The notes under the pieces are model-generated. The model was not told the origin of the DNA, ran no database searches, and was given only the letters and a program-made list of their open reading frames with translations. The position numbers and the translations under genes were made by a program. From Streptosporangium subroseum (GTDB lineage Bacteria; Actinomycetota; Actinomycetes; Streptosporangiales; Streptosporangiaceae): a DNA stretch of 47,047 bases. Position 1 is the first letter of the stretch. Each line of letters starts with the position of its first letter. Below, piece after piece: positions 40,892-47,047 of this stretch. The DNA is taken from NCBI RefSeq assembly GCF_900188345.1, contig NZ_FZOD01000073.1:1-47047 (forward strand), in the 5' to 3' direction.

Positions 40892-42342
40892 TTCCCTATC
40901 GTGTCCCCCCCGTGCGGCAACTGGGACCGGCTCGGCTGACCGCCGGGCTTGAGGACTGCCGCAGGATGGATCTCGCCGCACACCGGGCCATGCACGGCAC
41001 GGCGGCGAGCATGAGCGCGGAGGAACTCGCGGCACTGGCCGACGAGGTGGACCTCCGGGGCCGGGGCGGCGCGGCGTTCCCCTTCGCCCGCAAGCTCCGC
41101 GCCGTGATGGACAAGCGTGCGGAGAAGGTCGTCCTCGTCAACGCGGCTGAGGGCGAACCGGCGAGCAGCAAGGACACGATGCTGCTCACCCGGACCCCCC
41201 ACCTGGTGATCGAGGGCGCGTTGCTCGCGGCGGGCGCCATCAACGCCAAGCAGGTCGTGATCGCGACCGTCAAGGGCGGGATGGGCGAGTCCTCGGTCGC
41301 CGCCGCGGTCGAGGAGCGGGGCGTCGGCGACCGGGTCCGCGTGGTCGGCATCGTCGAACGGTTCATCTCCGGCGAGGGCGGCGCGCTGGTCCGGTCGGTG
41401 AACGGACTCGTGGGCGAGCCCCCGGGCCGCAAGGTCCGGGCCGTCGAGAGCGGGGTGAACGGGCTTCCCACTCTGCTGTCCAACGCCGAGACCTTCGCCC
41501 AGCTCGCCGTACTCGCCACCCTGGGCGCCGAGCGCTACGCCGACGTCGGCACGGCCCGCGAGCCCGGGACGGTCCTGCTCACCGTGGGAGGGTCCGCCAA
41601 GGCCCCGGCCGTGGTGGAGGTCGCGACCGGCACGCCGCTGTACGCCGTGCTGGACGCGTGCCAGGCCTCGCTCGGCGAGGGCGTGCTGCTCGGCGGGTAT
41701 CACGGCGGGTGGCTCCACCCGGACGCCGCCGTCGTGGCGACCGTCTCCCGGCAGGGCATCACCGACGCGGGCGGGCAGCTCGGAGCCGGCATCATCGTGC
41801 CGCTCGGCACGGAGACCTGCCCGCTGGGTGAGACGACCAGGGTCGCGAAATATCTGGCCGAGCAGTCGTCGGGGCAGTGCGGGCCATGCAGGCTCGGGCT
41901 CCCGGACATCGCGCGGTCGATGTCCGAGATCGTGAACGGGTCGGCCGCCGCCCTGGACGAGCTGCGTCACAGGGCCGCCGGGGTCAAGGGAAGGGGCGCC
42001 TGCTTCCACCCCGACGGGACGTCCAGGTTCGTGCTGTCGGCGCTGGGCGCCTTCCCCGACGACATCGAGGAGCACATCCTCAACGGCACGTGCGGCCGTC
42101 CCGTCAAGGGCGTGCTTCCCCTGCCCCCGCAGGAGAACGACCCCGAGGTACGGCTGACCGTGGACTGGACCCGGTGCCAGGGACACGGCCTGTGCGCCAA
42201 GCTCGCCCCCGACCTCATCCACCTCGACGAGCACGGCTACCCGGTGCTCAGCCGCGACGCCATCCCCAACCAGTTTCGCCGGATGGCCCGCAGAACCGTC
42301 GAGATGTGCCCCGCCCTGGCCCTGCGAGTCGCCACGGGGTGA
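40888..42342 (+). CDS. NuoF-like flavoprotein fused to a C-terminal ferredoxin
   Basis: 484 residues; ATG 40888 overlaps the previous stop. Residues ~50-320 are a complex I 51-kDa (NuoF) fold: LRGRGGAAFPFARKL (58-65 box), NAAEGEPASSKD, SNAETFAQ. The iron-sulfur region (~327-372) shows SSGQCGPC and GACFHP; the first Cys of the classical SCGxCxPC motif is Ser328. Residues ~422-484 are a small ferredoxin with Cys430, Cys436 and Cys474 (CQGHGLC and ECP-like MCP), typical of a 3Fe-4S type. Likely oxidises NAD(P)H and passes electrons to the haem membrane partner. Not part of a full complex I. Confidence 0.9.
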   Translation: MIPYRVPPVRQLGPARLTAGLEDCRRMDLAAHRAMHGTAASMSAEELAALADEVDLRGRGGAAFPFARKLRAVMDKRAEKVVLVNAAEGEPASSKDTMLLTRTPHLVIEGALLAAGAINAKQVVIATVKGGMGESSVAAAVEERGVGDRVRVVGIVERFISGEGGALVRSVNGLVGEPPGRKVRAVESGVNGLPTLLSNAETFAQLAVLATLGAERYADVGTAREPGTVLLTVGGSAKAPAVVEVATGTPLYAVLDACQASLGEGVLLGGYHGGWLHPDAAVVATVSRQGITDAGGQLGAGIIVPLGTETCPLGETTRVAKYLAEQSSGQCGPCRLGLPDIARSMSEIVNGSAAALDELRHRAAGVKGRGACFHPDGTSRFVLSALGAFPDDIEEHILNGTCGRPVKGVLPLPPQENDPEVRLTVDWTRCQGHGLCAKLAPDLIHLDEHGYPVLSRDAIPNQFRRMARRTVEMCPALALRVATG

Positions 42343-42467
42343 CTCGACCATGATCAGTTGAACCGGCCGGTTGGTGAGTCTCGGGCCGTCTCCAAGAACG
42401 GGTGAATTCCCGCCCCGGAGACGCCGCGGACCGTCAGCCGGATTCTTGGCGTCCACCGTCGGAACGC

Positions 42468-42608
42468 CCACCCTCGAACGCGGTCAGAACACTCACCCCT
42501 CGGAAGCGGTCAGGACGCTCACCCCTCGGAAGCGGTCAGGAGGCTCACCCCTCGAACGCAGTCAGAACGCCCACTCCTCGGAAGCGGTCAGGACGCTCAC
42601 CCCTCGAA
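42468..42608. repeat. 26-bp tandem repeat array
   Basis: Units of CACCCCTCGGAAGCGGTCAG plus GACGCT begin at 42468, 42494, 42520, 42546 and 42572, with a partial sixth from 42598. Copies alternate between CTCGGAAGCGG and CTCGAACGC(G/A)G forms. Period 26 is not a multiple of three, and no spacers are present. The rest of 42343-42686 shows no gene. Confidence 0.92.
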
Positions 42609-42686
42609 GTGACGCGACTGTGACCAACCAAAGCAGCCTGCCGATCGTCTCAACGGGCAGCGACACCTGACCCTCGGGAGAAAAAT

Positions 42687-44138
42687 ATGCGGACCGTTCC
42701 GGACAGACGCACGTTCCTTCGGATCGGCGGCATGGCCGCCCTGAGCCTGGGCGCGACGACCGCCCCCGGTGCACCGGACTGGAACGCGCTGGGACGAGGG
42801 CTGGACGGCAAGCTCATCCGTCCGGGCGATGCCACCTACGACAGCGCCCGCCGGCTGTTCAACCCCGCCTTCGACGGAGTGCGCCCCGCGGGTGTGGCCT
42901 ACTGCGCCAACCCCTCCGACGTGGCCGAGTGCGTGAACTTCGCCCGCCGGATGAACGTGCCGCTGGCCGTACGCTCCGGCGGGCACTCCTACGCGGGCTG
43001 GTCCACCGGGACCGGCCTGGTCGTCGACGTCTCCCGGATGAGCAAGGTGAGCCACGCGTCGGGCCGGGCGACCGTCGGGGCCGGAGCCAAGCTCGTCGAC
43101 GTCTACGACAGGCTGGCCGCGAGCGGGGTCAGCATCCCCGCCGGGACCTGTGCCACGGTGGGGATGAGCGGGCTGGCGCTGGGCGGCGGGATCGGCGTGG
43201 TGTCCAGGAAGTACGGTCTGACCTGCGACGTGATGGAGTCGGTCCAGATGGTCACGGCCGACGGCCGGCTGCTGACCTGCGACGCCGACCACAACCCCGA
43301 CCTGTACTGGGCCTCGCGCGGCGGCGGCGGGGGCAACCTCGGCGTGGCGGTCTCCTTCGGCTTCCGGACCCACCCCACGCGGGAGGTCACGACCTTCTTC
43401 CTGCACTGGCCGTGGGCGAAGGCCGCCAAGGCCCTGCGTGCCTGGCAGGCGTGGTCGCCCACGACCCCGGACGCGATGTGGTCCGGCATGCACCTGAGCC
43501 GTGAGAACGGGCTGGACGTGGAGATCGTCGGGCTCTACCTCGGTGGCAGGGCGGCCTGCGAGAAGCTGCTCGACCGGCTGGCGGACGCGATCGGCGCGAC
43601 CTCTTCCTCCTCCGTGCGGCAGACCTCCTACAGCCACGCGATGATGGTCATGGCCGGCTGCTCCACGCTCTCGGTCGCCCAGTGCCACCAGCCCGGATCC
43701 CTGCCGGGACAGGCCCGCGGCGGCAAGCTGTCCAGGGACGACTCCCGCGCCAAGTCGCACATGGCCTACCGCCCGCTCTCAGAGGCCGGCGCCAAGGCCC
43801 TGGTCGCCGAGGTCGCCCGTCCCGGCAACCACACCGTGCTCCTGGACGCCCTCGGTGGCGCCGTCGGCCGGGTCCGCCCCGAGGCCACGGCCTTCCCGCA
43901 CCGGGCCGCCCTCTACAGCGTGCAGTACTACGCCCACCGCGCCGGAGCCGCGGCCTGGGCCAAGAAGGCGCACACCGCGATGCGCCCCCACTTCGGCGAC
44001 CACGCCTACGTGAACTACATCGACTCCGAACTCAGCGGCTGGCGCACGGCCTACTACGGCGCGAACGCCGCCCGCCTCTCCCAGATCAAAGCCGCCCGCG
44101 ACCCCGGCCGCCTGTTCCGCCTCCCTCAGGGAATCTGA
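42687..44138 (+). CDS. Berberine-bridge-type FAD oxidase, Tat-exported
   Basis: 483 residues. A twin-arginine signal (DRRTFLRIGGMAALSLGATT) starts at ATG 42687. PCMH FAD domain: RSGGHSYAG with His100 and PAGTCATVGMSG with Cys155, the two residues that usually bind FAD covalently in BBE enzymes. The C-terminal BBE domain ends YVNYIDSELSGW then YYGANAARLSQIKAARDP. Such enzymes oxidise sugars, alkaloids or polyketide intermediates outside or on the surface. The natural substrate is unknown. The intergenic 26-bp repeats lie in its upstream region. Confidence 0.92.
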   Translation: MRTVPDRRTFLRIGGMAALSLGATTAPGAPDWNALGRGLDGKLIRPGDATYDSARRLFNPAFDGVRPAGVAYCANPSDVAECVNFARRMNVPLAVRSGGHSYAGWSTGTGLVVDVSRMSKVSHASGRATVGAGAKLVDVYDRLAASGVSIPAGTCATVGMSGLALGGGIGVVSRKYGLTCDVMESVQMVTADGRLLTCDADHNPDLYWASRGGGGGNLGVAVSFGFRTHPTREVTTFFLHWPWAKAAKALRAWQAWSPTTPDAMWSGMHLSRENGLDVEIVGLYLGGRAACEKLLDRLADAIGATSSSSVRQTSYSHAMMVMAGCSTLSVAQCHQPGSLPGQARGGKLSRDDSRAKSHMAYRPLSEAGAKALVAEVARPGNHTVLLDALGGAVGRVRPEATAFPHRAALYSVQYYAHRAGAAAWAKKAHTAMRPHFGDHAYVNYIDSELSGWRTAYYGANAARLSQIKAARDPGRLFRLPQGI

Positions 44139-44413
44139 ATTCCCTCTTCGAGGACCTGTGGCTCGGGACGGATAGCGGCCGACGATCGTGGACTGGTGTC
44201 CGGGGCGTGGGCGGCACCGGGTGGGGGTGAACGCCCGGCACCCGAGGCCACCGGGGGCCCCGGCGCGGGCGAGAATGTCCGATTTACCTGAGTGGCTGAC
44301 AACTCACGGGAACGTCACCTTCCAGCAAGTTGATGTCTCTGCGTAAGGCAGCTCTGCCCGACCTGCGAAGAGGTTGCCATTCGGGGTCGGCGACACGTTT
44401 CTTAACGGCACCC

Positions 44414-45322
44414 CTACAGCGGGCGGGTGCCGAGGGCTTGGAAAGCTTTCACAAGGGCGTGAACGGCGCCACGCCGGTCGGTGCGCCGGCATGCGATATG
44501 GAAGAGCACCGGGGCGGCGCCGGTCAGCGTCACCGCCCGCAAGTCGGAGCCCAGGAGCGGAGCAATCTCCGCGAAGGTGGCTATCACGGCGGTGCTCTCG
44601 GCGGTTTGGCGCAGGAGGCGGGTGAGGCTCCCGGCGTCGATCTCGATCAGGTGCGCCTCGCGGCGGGGCCGCACATCCCCGAGCCAAAACTGGTTCATCC
44701 ACTCGTCGGCGACGGCCGGGTTGTACAGGATGGGGTGCTCGCTGAAGTCCTCCACGGTCATCGTCTTCGCCTCGGCGAGGGGATTCCGGGCTCCGACCAC
44801 GCCGATGCGCGCACTGGTGGCCAGGGGGTAGGAGTCCACGGCGGGATGTCGCACGGGCGCCATGGTCCATAAGACGTCCACCCGATGCTCGGGTAGGCAG
44901 CCGGTGAGTGCGGGGAAGGGGATGTCTTGGCGCACCAGTCGGGCCTCGGGGAAGCTGAGGCGGACCTCTTTTGCGATGCCGGTCATATCGGTGTGGCTTA
45001 GGATCGCGCCGAGGCCGGCGGGGATACCAACCCGCAGCGTGCAGCGGGCAGGGGTGGCCCGGGCACTGTCGCGAGCAGCGCTAGCTTGAGCGATCAAAGG
45101 CCCGGCGGCGATCGCGAACCGCCGGCCCGCGGAGGTCACCGAAAACACCCCCGCAGGGTCCCGCTCAACGAGAGCGACCCCCAGTTGTCCTTCCAGACGG
45201 TGGATGCGCTTGGTCAACGCCGATGAGGTCAAATGCAGCCGCACGGCCGCCCGCCCGTAATGCCGTTCCTGCACTAACACCAAAAAATTAGCGACCAAAC
45301 CGAGATCCAGATCCATACGCAC
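44414..45322 (-). CDS. LysR family transcriptional regulator
   Basis: 302 residues. N-terminal winged HTH (LGLVANFLVLVQERHYGRAA, then VRLHLTSSALTKRIHRLEGQ with LGVALVERD) and a C-terminal periplasmic-binding-like domain. Start ATG is 45317 or the listed 45322 GTG-like start. Base composition is somewhat less GC-rich than neighbours. No clear target gene is adjacent on the divergent side except the short ORF at 45569; an inverted repeat at 45432-45459 could be its operator. Confidence 0.9.
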   Translation of the reverse strand: MRMDLDLGLVANFLVLVQERHYGRAAVRLHLTSSALTKRIHRLEGQLGVALVERDPAGVFSVTSAGRRFAIAAGPLIAQASAARDSARATPARCTLRVGIPAGLGAILSHTDMTGIAKEVRLSFPEARLVRQDIPFPALTGCLPEHRVDVLWTMAPVRHPAVDSYPLATSARIGVVGARNPLAEAKTMTVEDFSEHPILYNPAVADEWMNQFWLGDVRPRREAHLIEIDAGSLTRLLRQTAESTAVIATFAEIAPLLGSDLRAVTLTGAAPVLFHIACRRTDRRGAVHALVKAFQALGTRPL

Positions 45323-45431
45323 CCCTGCGGTGTGAATGAGCCGGGCAACCGACCCACGACGCCGAAGTCAGGGACGTCAATCAGTGGTCGCTGCTTTAAG
45401 TCTCCGGCAGTTGTCAAGACCCGGTTCCTCA

Positions 45432-45459
45432 TTGGAACGAAGGGGATGTCACGTTCCAA
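45432..45459. promoter_or_regulatory. Inverted repeat upstream of the LysR gene
   Basis: TTGGAACG (45432-45439) and CGTTCCAA (45452-45459) are perfect 8-base arms with a 12-base spacer, about 110 bases before the LysR start and 110 before the short ORF at 45569. A LysR-binding site is possible. Confidence 0.45.
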
Positions 45460-45568
45460 CGATGCGCGTAGAACGAAGCCACCAGTACGGCAATCCAGAC
45501 CTGCTCGCGTACAGGACCGCCATGTTTGCAGATTCCCGCCCCAACACCCAAATTACCAAGGAGAGATC

Positions 45569-45595
45569 ATGCCGAGACGAACAACATTCGCGTGA
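45569..45595 (+). other. Very short well-initiated ORF (8 codons)
   Basis: ATG 45569 has an ideal SD (AAGGAGAG, 5-base spacing) yet encodes only MPRRTTFA before TGA. It may be a leader peptide or the start of a gene lost by deletion or frameshift. The rest of 45323-45686 shows nothing that reads as a gene. Confidence 0.45.
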
Positions 45596-45686
45596 TCGCC
45601 GTCCATCGACTGACCCTACCGTCCTGTATCCCCGCAGGACCAAGCCCCTGAATACCGGTGTCACCGATTGACCCGTGAGGTGGAAG

Positions 45687-46673
45687 ATGGTTCGCCCGTT
45701 TCTCATTCTCGTGATGTCACTGGCAGCGTTCATCTCTTCCCCGTCACCCACTGTGGAAGAACCCCCGGACGGCACCGGCTGCTCGCTGCCGGAGGTGATG
45801 GGACTGTCTCTTGAGGAAGCTCAGCAGCTGCTCCGCGCCCGGGGCATCCACATCAAGCTGGACCCTGTTGATATTCCAGGCATGCCGCCGCCCTTCGCGA
45901 TCAGCGTTTCAGGAAATTGCGACCAGGTCACGCTCAAACACGGCGTCCGCCTGCCTGATCTGGCCGAGCTCACTCTCCAGCAGGCCACCGAAGAGCTCGA
46001 GGGGCTCGATCTGGCCTCCAGGGTCCTCTCGGCCGAGGCAGGCCTCGACTGGACGGTCGTGCATCAGGAACCCGGCGCGGAAAAGGTCGTTCCCTACGGC
46101 ACGAGGGTGGACCTTGAGGCGATGGCACCGGTCACCTCTTCGCCTCTGGTGTCGCTGACGCCCGACCCCGAGACCCCGACTCCCCCACGGCCGTCGCCCA
46201 AGGTGGTCGTGCCGCAGCTGAAGGGCCTCAGCCAGGCGAGCGCCAAGAAGAAGCTCGCCGCCGTGGGCCTGAAGTTGCAGCTGCATCCAGACTCTCCTCG
46301 CGTGGGCAAGATCGCCCGCCAAGACCCACCAAAAGACAGAAAGGTCACCAGAAACACCAGCGTGAGGGTGTGGCTCAAAGCGCCGCCGGATACCCCACAG
46401 ACACCTAGCCCCGATGGGGGGCTGGGCCTGACAGGCGGGGTGGCCCTCGCCGGTGGGGCGGCACTCACCGGTCTGCTGCTGATCCGCCGTCGCCGCTCCC
46501 GCCAGCAGATTCGGCAGAGCAGACCCCGCACTTTCGCGATCCGCTGCGTCCCCCACCCCGACCTCACGCCCCGGGTGGAAATTCACGGCAGCGGCTCGGT
46601 GAGCTCACCGGGCATCCGCGTCGAGCCGCACGCCGACCCCGGTCGTCAGGAGATCAGAGAGGTCCTCACGTGA
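45687..46673 (+). CDS. PASTA-repeat membrane protein without a kinase domain
   Basis: 328 residues from ATG 45687 (SD GAGGTGG; an upstream GTG at 45675 is less likely). N-terminal signal (VRPFLILVMSLAAFISS), then two PASTA-like modules (CSLPEVMGLSLEEAQQLLRA; RLPDLAELTLQQATEELEGL), a Pro/Thr linker and a third PASTA module (VVVPQLKGLSQASAKKKLAA), a single helix (LGLTGGVALAGGAALTGLLL) followed by an Arg stop-transfer and a ~75-residue cytoplasmic tail. PASTA modules bind peptidoglycan fragments or beta-lactams in PknB-type kinases; here no kinase is attached. The stop overlaps the next GTG. Confidence 0.85.
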   Translation: MVRPFLILVMSLAAFISSPSPTVEEPPDGTGCSLPEVMGLSLEEAQQLLRARGIHIKLDPVDIPGMPPPFAISVSGNCDQVTLKHGVRLPDLAELTLQQATEELEGLDLASRVLSAEAGLDWTVVHQEPGAEKVVPYGTRVDLEAMAPVTSSPLVSLTPDPETPTPPRPSPKVVVPQLKGLSQASAKKKLAAVGLKLQLHPDSPRVGKIARQDPPKDRKVTRNTSVRVWLKAPPDTPQTPSPDGGLGLTGGVALAGGAALTGLLLIRRRRSRQQIRQSRPRTFAIRCVPHPDLTPRVEIHGSGSVSSPGIRVEPHADPGRQEIREVLT

Positions 46674-47047
46674 CAGTGTCCATCGAAACCGATCCGAGCA
46701 CGGCCGATCTGCTGCTCTTCGGCGATCCCCGCTACGCCGTAAAGGCCCTGGGCGAGGCCATCGACGCGCAGCGGATGCTGGAGACGGTCGAAGACGGCGC
46801 CCGGCGCGCCGACACCGCCTTCAGGGACGCGCTCAACGGCAACGTCGCACGGGCGGGAAGCGAACTGCTGAGCGGCCTGGATCTGGGCACGTGCCTGCTC
46901 GGCGGCTGGTCGAAGTACCGTGAGCTGCGCCTGGCCGCCCAAAGCACGGTCGAGGATCCGGGTAGCACGCAGTTGGTCCGCCTGGTCGAACACAAGATCA
47001 CATCCAGTCACGCCCCGTACGTCGAGGTGTTCATCGACGGCCAGCAC
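46670..47047 (+). CDS. Hypothetical protein, 3' end outside window
   Basis: The frame opens at GTG 46670, overlapping the PASTA gene stop (GTGA), and stays open to the window end (126 codons). It reads TVSIETDPSTADLLLFGDPR then a helical Ala/Leu/Arg-rich segment. No family recognised. Coupling suggests it acts with the PASTA protein. Confidence 0.65.
   Translation, partial: MTVSIETDPSTADLLLFGDPRYAVKALGEAIDAQRMLETVEDGARRADTAFRDALNGNVARAGSELLSGLDLGTCLLGGWSKYRELRLAAQSTVEDPGSTQLVRLVEHKITSSHAPYVEVFIDGQH

Noticed and set aside
42468..42608. Possible CRISPR array
   Set aside because: Units are contiguous with no variable spacers and no cas genes are near; same for the 19-bp array at 21701-21776.

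Overview
The window is high-GC DNA with dense, mostly uninterrupted genes, many GTG starts, ATGA or GTGA gene overlaps, actinobacterial-type operators, an actinobacterial prfB-ftsE-ftsX-smpB-ssrA block and a 180-kDa-class NAD-glutamate dehydrogenase. This points to a sporulating, soil-type actinomycete, most likely of the Streptosporangiaceae or a relative. The genus is inference. No prophage, CRISPR array, rRNA or intact insertion sequence was seen.

Layout. (1) 1-6.3 kb: the end of a large LuxR-type regulator carrying in-frame 72-bp repeats, then a cassette of a TPR-CHAT protease-like protein (minus strand), a divergent cytoplasmic subtilisin-like protease, an ECF-like sigma factor and a small partner protein. 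The three plus-strand genes form one tightly coupled operon. (2) 6.3-8.8 kb: gene debris (a broken ORF and an IS5-type transposase fragment), a TetR/aldo-keto reductase divergent pair with tandem operators, and a cold-shock gene. (3) 9.1-15.6 kb: lipid or steroid-type catabolism (nitronate monooxygenase-family flavoprotein, double-length acyl-CoA dehydrogenase, acyl-CoA synthetase) with sites that match KstR and KstR2 consensus operators, plus a second shared palindrome. (4) 15.6-23.1 kb: envelope and glycerol genes (HtrA-like lipoprotein protease, polysaccharide deacetylase lipoprotein, glpF-glpK), a solitary XRE regulator, a 19-bp repeat array and an iron-box-controlled CopD-like membrane protein. 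(5) 23.2-29.9 kb: housekeeping block of tmRNA, a catalytically degenerate penicillin-binding lipoprotein, smpB, ftsX, ftsE and prfB, all on the minus strand, with a small zinc-ribbon membrane protein between. (6) 29.9-36.1 kb: a lipoprotein and NAD-glutamate dehydrogenase. (7) 36.2-42.3 kb: a SigL-like ECF sigma factor and a short zinc anti-sigma facing a redox/secretion gene run (DUF4142, Q/N-rich DUF1996, haem-type membrane protein, NuoF-ferredoxin fusion) whose upstream region holds a SigL-type promoter. (8) 42.3-47 kb: a 26-bp repeat array, a Tat-exported berberine-bridge-type oxidase, a LysR regulator, a short well-initiated ORF and a PASTA-repeat membrane protein followed by a gene cut by the window end.

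The most interesting candidates are the TPR-CHAT / S8 / sigma / small-protein cassette, which resembles the protease-sigma logic of type III-E CRISPR loci without any CRISPR component, and the SigL-type redox regulon with a membrane-less anti-sigma.
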